Below are positions 16,827-26,346 of a stretch of DNA of 64,000 nt, piece by piece. This DNA comes from Pseudoalteromonas rubra (GTDB taxonomy: Bacteria; Pseudomonadota; Gammaproteobacteria; Enterobacterales; Alteromonadaceae): assembly GCF_000967655.1 (NCBI RefSeq), contig NZ_JXYA01000007.1, positions 1-64,000 of the forward strand, in the 5' to 3' direction. Position numbers and translations under genes: made by a program. The notes under the pieces are model-generated. The model was not told the DNA's origin. It worked only from the letters and a program-made list of their open reading frames with translations, and did no database searches. The stretch's first letter is position 1, and the number at the start of each line of letters is the position of its first letter.

Positions 16827-17186
16827 TTACTTTAACCTTTGCGGACGGAATGATTATTGTCTGTTTGCGTACAATAAACGCAGGAGTACCGCAATAGCCT
16901 ACATGGTCGTACGGTGAGAGTAAATTAGCTTATCTAAGATTTTGAAATGCAACCGTTCAGAGCCCATGGCAGCGTAACTTTTGTGTGCTTTTTTAAAGCC
17001 ACTTATTCAAGTCGAAAAGTACTTATTTTAACCGGCAAAGCGATGTGCCAAATTAAGGTATGAGAAAAACAAATTGTGGGAACGAAAGAAACAAAATTGT
17101 TATCAACTAGTGCTTTCCTTTTGCCGTCAAAACCATTAGCCTATGGCTATATTTGATTATAATTACATTTAAAACGGAGCAGTATT
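16827..17186. other. Divergent control region, DUF6445 / sapC
   Basis: There is no gene here. It contains the divergent promoters of the DUF6445 gene and sapC. A TGCGT...ACGCA inverted repeat is near 16866-16882. I find no copy of the TGACA-CG-TGTCA operator in it. Confidence 0.5.
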
Positions 17187-17897
17187 ATGGCGGAGCAACA
17201 AGTGCAGCCTTTACACAACGAAAAACATGCCAACATCAAAGTAAAAAATGGCATTAACGTAGAATTTTTGAAATCTCAGCACTTGATCCCGGTTGTTGCA
17301 CACGAGTTTGCACGTGTTGCGACTGAATTCCCGATGGCATTTGTTAAGAACACTGAAAGCGGCCAGTTCCAGGCTGTTGCCCTGTTTGGTCTTGAGCCAG
17401 GTGAAAACCTGTTTGTACAAGATGGCGAGTGGACTGCGGGTATCGCACCACTGGCAGCATCTCGTTACCCGTTTGGTCTGGTTAAGCACCCAGAGCAAGA
17501 TCAGTACGGCATCGTTATTGACGAAGCAAGCCCGCTGGTAGGCGAAGAAGAAGGCAACGCCTTGTTCGCAGATGGCAAAGAAACTGAGTACCTGGAGCGC
17601 CGCAAAGAAGCACTGGTTAACTACATCGAGTTTTCTCGTGTTACTGAAGCTTTCACTCAGTATCTGGCTGAAAAAGAGCTACTGGTTCAGCAAACTCTGA
17701 CAGTTGAAATCGCTGGTGAGAAGAAAGACATCAACGGTATTTACCTGGTAGACGAGCGTAAGCTGAACGAGCTGAGCGACGAAGCTTACCTGGAACTGCG
17801 TAAGCGTGGTTACCTGGCACCTATCTTCTCTTTCCTGACTTCTACACATCAGGTTGGCCGTCTGGCTCGTCTGAAAGCAAAGCGTCAGGCAAGCTAA
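17187..17897 (+). CDS. SapC-family protein
   Basis: A 236-residue SapC-like protein. SapC was named from S-layer loci of Campylobacter, but in Alteromonadales, Caulobacter and Xanthomonas it is a recurring neighbour of TonB receptors and tryptophan-halogenase homologues, with no known activity. No signal peptide is seen. The central LFGLEPGENLFV and RYPFGLVKHPE and the C-terminal LAPIFSFLTSTHQVGRLARLK are family-like. ACGGAG precedes the ATG. Codon use (CTG, GAA, CGT-rich) looks like that of a well-expressed gene. A strong terminator follows, so it is likely a single transcription unit. Confidence 0.85.
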   Translation: MAEQQVQPLHNEKHANIKVKNGINVEFLKSQHLIPVVAHEFARVATEFPMAFVKNTESGQFQAVALFGLEPGENLFVQDGEWTAGIAPLAASRYPFGLVKHPEQDQYGIVIDEASPLVGEEEGNALFADGKETEYLERRKEALVNYIEFSRVTEAFTQYLAEKELLVQQTLTVEIAGEKKDINGIYLVDERKLNELSDEAYLELRKRGYLAPIFSFLTSTHQVGRLARLKAKRQAS

Positions 17898-17920
17898 GTC
17901 AGTAATGACTATCTATTGTT

Positions 17921-17948
17921 AAAAAGCGCCTGAGGGCGCTTTTTTTAT
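17921..17948 (+). terminator. Terminator after sapC
   Basis: AAAAAGCGCC-TGA-GGGCGCTTTTTTT, 23 bp after the sapC stop. Confidence 0.88.
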
Positions 17949-18019
17949 CGCTTTTTTTTGTATTCGAAATTCAATTCCGGCAACTTGGTTCCATAATAAA
18001 AGTACAACAGGAACTCAAC

Positions 18020-19069
18020 ATGCGCCGTATTCTAATCACCTCATCCTTATTCGCCGCTCTGAGCGTGGCACATTCTGCTTTTGCAGCCAAACCTGAGACA
18101 CCCATCGCGATTGCTATTCATGGTGGTGCCGGCACGATTGAAAAATCACGCTTCACACCTGAGCAGGAAAAAGCCTATAGACAGACGCTTAAAGTGGCCG
18201 TTGAGCAGGGCTACGCCGTGTTAGAGCAAGGTGGTGAAAGCCTGGATGCCATCACTGCGGCAATTACAGTGCTTGAAAACTCGCCATTCTTTAATGCCGG
18301 AAAAGGCGCAGTTTATACTTATGAAGGGGCGCATGAGCTGGACGCATCGATCATGGATGGACGAGACCGTCAGGCCGGCGCGGTTGCCGGTGTTAAACAT
18401 ATTAAAAATCCCATCGAGCTGGCTAGAGCGGTCATGGAGAAATCGGTGCACGTGATGCTCAGTGGCGAAGGCGCCGAGGAGTTTGCCAAGCGTGAAGGTA
18501 TGTCGTTTGTTAACAATGACTATTTTGACACGCCGCATCGCTATGAAGCCTGGCAAAAAGCACGCAAGAAACTGGAGCAAGCCGAACAGAGCAACAAAGA
18601 CTATCAGGCACAGCATCAACAGTTACCGCAGCAATATAAAATGGGCACAGTGGGCGCCGTTGCGCTGGACAAACAGGGCAACCTGGCCGCGGGCACATCG
18701 ACCGGCGGTATGACAGCAAAACGATTTGGTCGTGTTGGTGACTCGCCGATTATTGGCGCGGGGACCTTTGCAGACAATGAGTCTTGTGCGGTGTCAGCAA
18801 CCGGGCATGGTGAGTACTTTATTCGCTATAACGTTGCCGCTGATATCTGCGCGCGGGTACAGTATCAGGACAAATCTGTGGCGCAAGCCGGGCAGGACGT
18901 GATTTTTGGCCCGATGTTACGCGCGGGCGGAACCGGCGGTGTGATTATTTTAGATGCCAGGGGTAACATCAGCATGCCATTTAACACCAAGGGCATGTAT
19001 CGGGCCAGCAAGTCGAAGACTCAGCCTACCTATGTGGGTATTTTTGAGGACAAAGACACCTCTAAATAG
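18020..19069 (+). CDS. Isoaspartyl peptidase / plant-type L-asparaginase
   Basis: A 349-residue Ntn-hydrolase precursor that cleaves isoaspartyl dipeptides and L-asparagine. A signal peptide (about 1-23, HSAFAAK) sends it to the periplasm. IAIHGGAGTI at 31-40 and GTSTGGMTAKR are family hallmarks. Self-cleavage is expected before Thr210 in YKMGTVGAVALD, which becomes the N-terminal nucleophile of the beta subunit. The 170-205 linker is rich in Gln and Lys, as usual ahead of the cleavage point. It stands alone between two terminators and may salvage damaged or peptide-derived aspartate. Confidence 0.93.
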   Translation: MRRILITSSLFAALSVAHSAFAAKPETPIAIAIHGGAGTIEKSRFTPEQEKAYRQTLKVAVEQGYAVLEQGGESLDAITAAITVLENSPFFNAGKGAVYTYEGAHELDASIMDGRDRQAGAVAGVKHIKNPIELARAVMEKSVHVMLSGEGAEEFAKREGMSFVNNDYFDTPHRYEAWQKARKKLEQAEQSNKDYQAQHQQLPQQYKMGTVGAVALDKQGNLAAGTSTGGMTAKRFGRVGDSPIIGAGTFADNESCAVSATGHGEYFIRYNVAADICARVQYQDKSVAQAGQDVIFGPMLRAGGTGGVIILDARGNISMPFNTKGMYRASKSKTQPTYVGIFEDKDTSK

Positions 19070-19105
19070 TGTGCTTAAGGTTTGCAAACTTAGGCAATTT
19101 TTGTA

Positions 19106-19144
19106 ACGCCAGCTACTATTTAATATGAAGCTGGTGTTTTTTTA
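19106..19144 (+). terminator. Terminator after the isoaspartyl peptidase
   Basis: ACGCCAGCT and AGCTGGTGT form a nine-pair stem (one G-U), followed by a T-run, between the peptidase and the CBS gene. Confidence 0.75.
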
Positions 19145-19156
19145 GGGGAATGAAAT

Positions 19157-19585
19157 ATGCAATCTGTCAAAGTAGCAGACTATCTGAATCATCGTCCGGT
19201 GACCTTTAAAGCGGACATGCGCATCGAATCGGCAGTGGAAAAATTACTGCAAAGTGGTCAGTCCGGAGGCCCGGTGATTGATGACATGCAACGCGTGGTG
19301 GGCTTTTTATCCGAGCAAGATTGTATCCGCACTATGCTCGAAGCTACTTATCAGAACGAATCACACAGCATTGTGGCTGATGTAATGAATGCTGAGCCAT
19401 TGTGTGTCAGCCCGGATGACAGCATTTTAAAATTGGCAGACAGAATGACGGCGGACAAGCCGAAAATTTATCCGGTCTGTGACAGTGATTGTCGGCTGGT
19501 TGGAGTGATCAGCCGTACTCATGTGCTTTATGCCATTGATAAGCACCTCCACGATACCTATGAATCGGGACATCGCTTTGTCTGA
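19157..19585 (+). CDS. CBS-domain protein
   Basis: A 142-residue protein made of a CBS pair. The first repeat is about 7-60 (VTFKADMRIESAVEKLLQSGQSGGPVIDD) and the second about 75-130 (VADVMNAEPLCVSPDDSILKLADRM, VCDSDCRLVGVISRTHVLYAI). CBS pairs bind adenine nucleotides and act as sensors, here without an attached effector domain. AGGGGAATG lies just before the ATG. A hairpin (ACTCGCC 19596-19602 / GGCGAGT 19612-19618) follows. The partner and process are unknown. Confidence 0.88.
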   Translation: MQSVKVADYLNHRPVTFKADMRIESAVEKLLQSGQSGGPVIDDMQRVVGFLSEQDCIRTMLEATYQNESHSIVADVMNAEPLCVSPDDSILKLADRMTADKPKIYPVCDSDCRLVGVISRTHVLYAIDKHLHDTYESGHRFV

Positions 19586-19765
19586 GTGTTGAACTACTCG
19601 CCAGACCTGTCGGCGAGTGCGCCTGGTGCGCTGTTCGGCCCACTCGTTGTATAGACGACTTTACCTGCGCTAATTTAGTACACAGCCCCCGTCAAAGGGA
19701 CTGGGCTGACTGCATGCTTTTTGTTAGACTACGCGACGATTTTCTCAGTAACAAGGTGTCGTGTA

Positions 19766-22700
19766 GTGGATTTGCAGTCGTTGTATTCGAGCATAGCGGA
19801 TTGCCTCAAAAAGGATCAGTTTCTCTTTAAAAAACGTCTTCAGGGCGTCAAAAAAATAAAAGACGAAGCGAAACAACAAAAGGTACTTACTCAGATAACG
19901 CGTGACATAGAGCACAGTAAAACGCTTAGAGTGAAGCGCCTGGCTGAACTGCCGAAGGTGCAATATCCCGAGTCGCTGCCGGTTAGCCAGAAAAAAGACG
20001 ACATTAAAAAAGCCATTGCCGAGAACCAGGTGGTGATAGTCGCGGGTGAAACCGGCTCTGGTAAAACCACTCAGCTACCTAAGATCTGTCTGGAATTGGG
20101 CCGTGGTGTTGATGGCTATATTGGTCACACTCAGCCACGACGTCTGGCCGCACGCAGCGTGTCAAACCGGATTGCCGAAGAGCTTAATTGTGAGCTTGGT
20201 CAGGAAGTGGGCTTTAAGATCCGTTTCAGCGATCAGGTGTCTGATAAGAGCTATATCAAATTAATGACCGACGGTATCTTGCTGGCAGAGATCCAGCAAG
20301 ACAGATACCTGAACCAGTACGATACCATCATCATAGATGAAGCCCACGAGCGCAGTCTGAATATCGACTTTATCCTTGGTTATCTGAAAAACCTGCTTCC
20401 TAAGCGCCCAGATCTGAAGGTGATCATTACCTCAGCGACAATCGATCCGGAGCGTTTTTCCAAGCACTTTAATAACGCCCCCATCATTGAAGTATCGGGC
20501 CGTACCTATCCGGTAGAAGTGCGCTATCGCCCCGTGATTGATGCCAGTGGGGATGAAAGTGAAGCCGAAAACGACCAGCTACAGGGGATCTTCGATGCCG
20601 TAGACGAGCTGTGTGCAGAAGGCCCCGGAGACATTCTGATCTTTATGAATGGCGAGCGGGAAATTCGCGATACGGCCGATGCGCTGAGTAAACGTAACCT
20701 CAAAGGGGTTGAGATCCTGCCTTTGTATGCCCGTTTGTCGAATGCTGAGCAAAATCGTATTTTTTCCGCCCACAGTCACCGTCGTATTGTGCTGTCAACC
20801 AACGTGGCCGAAACCTCACTGACGGTACCTGGGATCCGCTATGTTATTGATCCGGGCACGGCGCGGATCAGCCGTTACAGTGCCCGTACTAAGGTTCAGC
20901 GATTGCCGATTGAGGCCGTTTCTCAGGCCAGTGCCAATCAGCGTATGGGCCGTTGTGGCCGGGTTGCTGCGGGCGTGTGTATCCGACTGTACTCAGAAGA
21001 AGATTTCCTTGGCCGACCTGAATTTACCGATCCGGAAATTCTGCGCACCAACCTGGCATCGGTTATTTTGCAAATGCTGGCGCTGGGCCTGGGCGACATC
21101 AAACAGTTTCCGTTTGTGCAAGCACCCGATAATCGCAACATCACAGATGGTGTTACGCTGCTTGAGGAGTTGGGGGCCGTTAAACCTGCCGCCAGACGTG
21201 AACAAACTACGCTGACCCAGACCGGGCGCAAGCTCAGCCGCTTACCGATAGATCCGCGCCTGGCCCGCATGGTACTGGCATCAGCTCCTTTGGGTGCATT
21301 GCGTGAGGTGATCATTATCGCAGCGGCACTGTCGATTCAGGACCCCAGAGAAAGACCGCAGGAAAAACGCGGTGCTGCGGATGAAAAGCATGGTCGGTTT
21401 GAAGATCCGGACTCGGATTTTATGGCGTTTTTGAACCTCTGGCAATATCTGGAGGAGCAGCAGGAAGCGCTCAGTCGCAGCCAGTTCAGAAAGCAATGTC
21501 AGAAAGACTTTTTAGCCTATATGCGGGTCAGAGAGTGGCAGGATATTGTTTATCAGCTCACCACAGTGTGCACCGAAATGGGCCTCAAAGCCTCAGGCAA
21601 CGACGCCAGCTTCGAAGCCATTCACCAGGCGCTGCTCAGCGGCATGCTGAGCCACATAGGTCAAAAAGACGAGAAAAAATTCTACAAAGGGGCGCGCAAC
21701 AGCCAGTTCCATATTTTCCCGGGCTCTGGCCTGTTTAAGAAAAGTCCCAAGTGGGTGATGGCGGCTGAACTGGTAGAAACCAGTAAGCTTTATGCCCGCA
21801 TTAATGCCAGAATTGATGTTAACTGGGTTGCCCCGCTGGCGGAGCATCTGGTTAAGCGTAGTTACAGTGAACCACACTGGGAAAAGAAGCAGGGCTGTGT
21901 CATCGCCTTTGAACAGCAAACCCTGTACGGCCTGATCATAGTTGGCAAAAAGCGTACGGTTTACAGCCAGATTGAACCGGCGCTGTGTCGTGAACTGTTT
22001 ATTAAAGAAGCTTTGGTTGCCCAGCAACTGGGTCAAAATGAGGCCTTTTTAAAGCACAATCAGGCCCTGATTGAAGATATTCAGGATCTGGAAAACAAAG
22101 CGCGTCGCCGGGATATTCTGGTCGATGAGCATATGATGCAGGCGTTTTACGAGCAGCGGATCCCGGCCGATGTCAATAACCGGGCTGCTTTCAGCCACTG
22201 GTGGAAAGAGAAGAAAAAAACCGACAAACGCTTTTTGCATATGGACAGAGACGCTCTGATGCAGCACGAAGCGTCACACATTACGGCGCTGGATTATCCA
22301 GACGTGTGGCAGCAGGGCAATCTGATGTTGCCATTGAGCTATCATTTTGAACCTGGTCAGCCAGTTGACGGCGTGATGGTGAACATCCCCTTACCACTGC
22401 TTAACCAGGTGGCTAATGAGGGATTTGACTGGCATATTCCGGCACTGCGCCATGAATTGATCTGCTCTTTGATCAAGAGCCTGCCAAAAAGTCTGCGACG
22501 TAACTTTGTCCCGGCACCCAACTATGCCGATGCGGTACTTGCTGCCATAGAGCCGATGCAGGGCAATTTTCTTGAAGCCCTGACCAATCGCTTATTACGT
22601 ATGACTGGCGTTAAAGTTGATGCTGAGGCGTTCGATCTCGGGGCACTGGAATCGCACTTAAAAATGCAGTTTCAGGTATTGGATGAACACAATAAGGTGA

Positions 22701-23650
22701 TTGCGCATGGCTATGACCTGGATGTACTCAAAGCCAAATTACAAGGTAAGGTCACGCAAACGCTGTCAAAAGTAGCCGAAGAGGGCATAGAGCAGGAAGG
22801 GCTGACGCAGTGGTCGTTTGGTGACCTGCCTGAGGAATACACCAAAAAGCAGGGCGGCTATGAGATCAAAGCTTTCCCGGCGCTGGTAGACAACAAGCAA
22901 AGCACCTCAATCAGTTTATTTGATCATCCGCTCAAGGCACAACAGGCCCACCGCCTCGGTTTACGTCGACTGGTGATGCTGAACGTACCCTCACCGGTGA
23001 AATATTTACAGCAGCATTTGCCGAACAAAGCCAAGCTGGGACTGTATTTTAATCCGTTTGGTAAAATTAACGACCTGATCGACGATTGTACCGCAGCGGG
23101 AATAGATGCCTTACTGGGAGATTACACAGCGATCCGCTCTGAGCAGGACTTTGAAAAAGCCAAAGAATATGTCCGTGCTGAACTGGGAGACAAAGTGGTA
23201 GATATTGCGTCGGCGGTTGAGCAGGTGCTGAGTATTGCGCATGGCATTAACAAGCGCATGAAAGGGCGGGTTGATTTAACCATGATCACCGCGCACGGAG
23301 ATATCAAGTCTCAGCTGGAAAGCCTGATCTTCAAAGGGTTTGTCAGTCAGCACGGGGCGCATAAATTGCCTGACTTACTGCGCTATATGAAAGCCATTGA
23401 AAAACGGCTGGAAAAACTGCCAGTTGATCCTAACCGCGACCGTTTATGTGTGCTGGAGCTGGAGAAAGTGGCGGCGGCGTATAACGATAAATGTAACAAA
23501 CAGCCAAAAGGGATCCCTATGCCTGCGGCACTTGACGAGATTTTCTGGATGCAGCAGGAACTTCGGGTGTCTTTATTCGCTCAAACACTAGGTACGCCTT
23601 ATCCGATTTCGGCCAAACGGATCACCAATGCGTTAAATGAGATCGAATAG
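19766..23650 (+). CDS. hrpA: ATP-dependent RNA helicase HrpA
   Basis: A 1294-residue DEAH-box helicase which, in E. coli, rescues collided ribosomes. Seen in order: Walker A GETGSGKTT, QPRRLAARSVSNR, DEAH, SAT (TSATIDPERF), the helicase C domain with ETSLTVPGIRYVIDPG and QRMGRCGR, and the long HrpA-specific C-terminal region (DUF3418). The frame is open from a TTG at 19721, but the GTG at 19766 is preferred: AAGGTG lies seven bases before it, and it brings the start into line with the E. coli protein. Length matches HrpA (about 1300). Confidence 0.96.
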   Translation: MDLQSLYSSIADCLKKDQFLFKKRLQGVKKIKDEAKQQKVLTQITRDIEHSKTLRVKRLAELPKVQYPESLPVSQKKDDIKKAIAENQVVIVAGETGSGKTTQLPKICLELGRGVDGYIGHTQPRRLAARSVSNRIAEELNCELGQEVGFKIRFSDQVSDKSYIKLMTDGILLAEIQQDRYLNQYDTIIIDEAHERSLNIDFILGYLKNLLPKRPDLKVIITSATIDPERFSKHFNNAPIIEVSGRTYPVEVRYRPVIDASGDESEAENDQLQGIFDAVDELCAEGPGDILIFMNGEREIRDTADALSKRNLKGVEILPLYARLSNAEQNRIFSAHSHRRIVLSTNVAETSLTVPGIRYVIDPGTARISRYSARTKVQRLPIEAVSQASANQRMGRCGRVAAGVCIRLYSEEDFLGRPEFTDPEILRTNLASVILQMLALGLGDIKQFPFVQAPDNRNITDGVTLLEELGAVKPAARREQTTLTQTGRKLSRLPIDPRLARMVLASAPLGALREVIIIAAALSIQDPRERPQEKRGAADEKHGRFEDPDSDFMAFLNLWQYLEEQQEALSRSQFRKQCQKDFLAYMRVREWQDIVYQLTTVCTEMGLKASGNDASFEAIHQALLSGMLSHIGQKDEKKFYKGARNSQFHIFPGSGLFKKSPKWVMAAELVETSKLYARINARIDVNWVAPLAEHLVKRSYSEPHWEKKQGCVIAFEQQTLYGLIIVGKKRTVYSQIEPALCRELFIKEALVAQQLGQNEAFLKHNQALIEDIQDLENKARRRDILVDEHMMQAFYEQRIPADVNNRAAFSHWWKEKKKTDKRFLHMDRDALMQHEASHITALDYPDVWQQGNLMLPLSYHFEPGQPVDGVMVNIPLPLLNQVANEGFDWHIPALRHELICSLIKSLPKSLRRNFVPAPNYADAVLAAIEPMQGNFLEALTNRLLRMTGVKVDAEAFDLGALESHLKMQFQVLDEHNKVIAHGYDLDVLKAKLQGKVTQTLSKVAEEGIEQEGLTQWSFGDLPEEYTKKQGGYEIKAFPALVDNKQSTSISLFDHPLKAQQAHRLGLRRLVMLNVPSPVKYLQQHLPNKAKLGLYFNPFGKINDLIDDCTAAGIDALLGDYTAIRSEQDFEKAKEYVRAELGDKVVDIASAVEQVLSIAHGINKRMKGRVDLTMITAHGDIKSQLESLIFKGFVSQHGAHKLPDLLRYMKAIEKRLEKLPVDPNRDRLCVLELEKVAAAYNDKCNKQPKGIPMPAALDEIFWMQQELRVSLFAQTLGTPYPISAKRITNALNEIE

Positions 23651-23758
23651 TGTGTTTTGACTTGCAATTTGCATTGGGGCAATTACCTTATTAAGAGGAA
23701 ACTATTTTTGGATTGTGAAAAGGAAGCGGCATTGACTATGTCCACACAGGGGAGCAGG

Positions 23759-24136
23759 ATGAAAACGCCGCATGTGTTAGTGGTTGACGATGAGTATTTC
23801 AATTTTGAAATGCTCTCTATGGCTTTGTCGGATGCATTTAAGTTCAGTTATGCTGAGTCGGGCAAGAGCTGCCTGTCTAATGCGATAGCCGATCCGCCGG
23901 ATGTGATTTTGCTGGATGTGTGCATGCCCGGGCTGGATGGCTACGACACGTGCCGGATGCTAAAAAATACGCCAGAGACCAGAGACATTCCGGTGCTTAT
24001 GGTGTCAGGCCTTGAATCGGAGCAGGAGAAGCAAGCAGGCTTTGATGCAGGCTGCGATGCGTATGTGGTTAAACCTTTTTCTATGCAATCCTTATCGGAA
24101 AAAATAAAAAATATGGTGCAAATTATTCCCAGGTAA
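23759..24136 (+). CDS. Stand-alone response-regulator receiver
   Basis: A receiver-only protein of about 125 residues: an acidic pair near the start (VLVVDDE), a phospho-acceptor Asp in VILLDVCMPGLDG, Ser at VSG and Lys in VVKPFS. There is no output domain, so it signals by protein contact. The ATG at 23759 has AGGGGAG four bases upstream; an ATG at 23738 with AGGAAG further away is the alternative. It is followed by a PilZ protein 42 bp downstream, possibly co-transcribed, which hints at a motility or c-di-GMP output. Its kinase is not obvious. Confidence 0.87.
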   Translation: MKTPHVLVVDDEYFNFEMLSMALSDAFKFSYAESGKSCLSNAIADPPDVILLDVCMPGLDGYDTCRMLKNTPETRDIPVLMVSGLESEQEKQAGFDAGCDAYVVKPFSMQSLSEKIKNMVQIIPR

Positions 24137-24178
24137 TTTTTTGCAGGCAAGCAATGATAATAAAGAGTGGAGCACGCC

Positions 24179-24472
24179 ATGATACACGAGGATAAACGGC
24201 GCTTTATGCGCATGATGGTCAATACCCAGGCACAGTTAACGGTGTTGTCCACGGGTCATAAACTGCAAGGCATCTGCCACGACTTAAGTGCCACGGGGCT
24301 CTCAATCATTGTGGACGAGCCTCTGGAAATGAATGAAATGCTGGAGGTATTTATCGACAGCCATGGTGGCTCTATTCCTCCTTTGAATGCCCATGTGAAA
24401 GTCATCCGGTGCGGTAATAACAGCGAAGGCGATGGCTATATTCTGGGCCTGGAAATCGTGCAGTTTAATTAG
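24179..24472 (+). CDS. PilZ-domain protein
   Basis: A 97-residue PilZ protein, the c-di-GMP-binding fold. The RxxxR-type motif is at the N-terminus (DKRRFMRMMVN) and the DxSxxG motif is DLSATGLSI at about 38-46, so c-di-GMP binding is plausible. A single domain with no output partner fused. GTGGAG lies before the ATG at 24179. It probably shares a transcript with the receiver gene upstream. Confidence 0.85.
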   Translation: MIHEDKRRFMRMMVNTQAQLTVLSTGHKLQGICHDLSATGLSIIVDEPLEMNEMLEVFIDSHGGSIPPLNAHVKVIRCGNNSEGDGYILGLEIVQFN

Positions 24473-24662
24473 CCGTCTTCATCTCCTTAGCAACCTGGCT
24501 TGTCTGGCATCTGACAAGCCAGCCACCCAAGCAGGCACGCAGATGTGTTCCTGCTTTGGTAAATTTTGTCACCACTTCCACACTATTTGCACATTGACCT
24601 TACATACTGATTAGCATCTGGTCTTACATGTTCTGAATTCCATTCACAGAGGTAGCTACACC

Positions 24663-26273
24663 ATGAAACTGACAATACGGCACAAGCTGCTGGCTATTTT
24701 GCTGTTGGTCAACACCGTATTGATCATGGCGATTTACTTTGCTAATCAGGCTGCATTTGAAAAGAGCTTTCGCGATTATATTCAGCAAAACAGCCGCGCC
24801 AGACTGGTTGCGTTGATGCCAAGCATTCGTGACAACTTTGCTCGCTATGGCGACGACTGGGTATATCCTCGTCATCCTGCATGGCATAAGCTGGTAAGCG
24901 AACTAAGAGGGAACGGCAGAAGTGCCACTTCGGCCGCTGCGACTCCGTCCTATGACAGTTATGACAGTCCTAGCATGCAGCGCCCGCGCAGACCATCAGA
25001 TCTCACTGAGCGGGGTCCGGAACCGGGTCGGGATGGTCGTGGCATGCGCAATGAGCAAGACCCTCAGGCGCAATATCACACTGACAGACGTCCAAAGCCC
25101 GGCGCTGATCGCCCGCCCAGAGGCGAGCGCGGAGATCACCCTCATCAAAAGCGCAGACCCCCCAGAGGACGCTCTGATAGTATGGGTGGTCGCCTGGTAT
25201 TTAAAAACGCCGCAGGTGAGCAGGTGATTGGTTCTTTGACGACAACCAGAACCACTTTATGGGAGCCTGTACATCAGTCGGATTCCCCATCGTCACCAGT
25301 GCTGGGGTACGTGGGCCTGGAAGATGGCCTGGTTATCAGCAATCGCTTTGACAGCTTATTTGCAGAGCGACAAAAAAACTGGTTTATGTACATCGCCATT
25401 GTGGCCCTGATAGCGTCGAGCTTACTGGCCATTCCGTTCAGTCACTTTCTGGTAGCACCGGTACTGGCGCTGCGCCGCGCCGCGCAAAACCTGGCTAGAG
25501 GCGATTATCAGAGCAGTCTAAACCCCGACAGTAACGACGAGCTGGGTATGCTGGCAAGAGACTTGAATACGCTGTCCGAGACCTTGCGGGAAAACCAGCA
25601 AGCCCGACAACAATGGATTGCCGATATTTCCCATGAACTGCGCACGCCAATCGCTGTGTTTAAAGCTGAGCTGGAGGGCATGATCGATGGTGTGATTGAC
25701 ACAGATCCCGCGCAGTTACAGTCCTTACATGAAGAAATCAGTCGCCTGACTCAGCTGGTGGATGACTTGCACCAGCTCTCTATGTCGGACAGAGGTTCAC
25801 TAAGCTACCAGATGTCATCACACTGTCTCGGCGAACTGGTCGAGCAAACCTTTGGCAATCATCAGGCGCAGCTAACCAACCGCGGCTTTGAGTACCAGCT
25901 TAAAGGAGACGCACAGAGCCTGATGACGTGTGACGACAGAAGAATGACGCAGCTGTTTAGTAATCTGATGCAAAATACGCTGCGCTATACCGATTCAGAG
26001 CTGCACAATCCAGGGCAAATTCGGGTGACCATTAAACAGCAGGGCGCACAAACCGAGATCGTGTGGGAAGATAGCTCTCCCGGCGTGGACCCCAAGCTGC
26101 TGGATAAATTGTTCGACCGGTTGTTTCGCGTTAAACAGGCCCGAGATCGGGTCTCGGGCGGCTCAGGTCTTGGGCTGGCCATTTGTACCAGCATAGTTCA
26201 GGCCCATAATGGCACAATTTCAGCGCGCGAGAGTGAGTTAGGAGGCTTGGCTGTGGTGATGCGTTTTACTTAA
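24663..26273 (+). CDS. Sensor histidine kinase with Arg/Pro-rich periplasmic insert
   Basis: A 536-residue inner-membrane kinase of the OmpR-partner type (BaeS/CpxA-like). Membrane segments are at about 9-29 and 241-260. HAMP follows (residues 262-310), then the HisKA box with phospho-acceptor His324 (ISHELRTP), and HATPase with an N box (FSNLMQNTLRYT) and G box (GGSGLGLA). The periplasmic part (30-240) is odd: residues 85-175 are low-complexity and rich in Arg, Pro, Gly, Asp and His, and probably disordered. The response-regulator gene follows 73 bp later. Stimulus unknown; cationic or metal ligands are possible but speculative. Confidence 0.9.
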   Translation: MKLTIRHKLLAILLLVNTVLIMAIYFANQAAFEKSFRDYIQQNSRARLVALMPSIRDNFARYGDDWVYPRHPAWHKLVSELRGNGRSATSAAATPSYDSYDSPSMQRPRRPSDLTERGPEPGRDGRGMRNEQDPQAQYHTDRRPKPGADRPPRGERGDHPHQKRRPPRGRSDSMGGRLVFKNAAGEQVIGSLTTTRTTLWEPVHQSDSPSSPVLGYVGLEDGLVISNRFDSLFAERQKNWFMYIAIVALIASSLLAIPFSHFLVAPVLALRRAAQNLARGDYQSSLNPDSNDELGMLARDLNTLSETLRENQQARQQWIADISHELRTPIAVFKAELEGMIDGVIDTDPAQLQSLHEEISRLTQLVDDLHQLSMSDRGSLSYQMSSHCLGELVEQTFGNHQAQLTNRGFEYQLKGDAQSLMTCDDRRMTQLFSNLMQNTLRYTDSELHNPGQIRVTIKQQGAQTEIVWEDSSPGVDPKLLDKLFDRLFRVKQARDRVSGGSGLGLAICTSIVQAHNGTISARESELGGLAVVMRFT

Positions 26274-26295
26274 AAGGGTTGTAAATTCAAGCGAT

Positions 26296-26338
26296 TTCAC
26301 TTAGCTTTGGGTAAGAGAAGACCCAAGGTGAAAGTGAA
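26296..26338 (+). promoter_or_regulatory. Hairpin between kinase and regulator genes
   Basis: Outer arms TTCACTT (26296-26302) / AAGTGAA (26332-26338) and inner arms CTTTGGGT (26305-26312) / ACCCAAGG (26321-26328) form a two-part stem with an 8-base loop. No T-run follows. It could set the kinase/regulator ratio by processing or attenuation. Confidence 0.5.
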
Positions 26339-26346
26339 CGCCGAAG

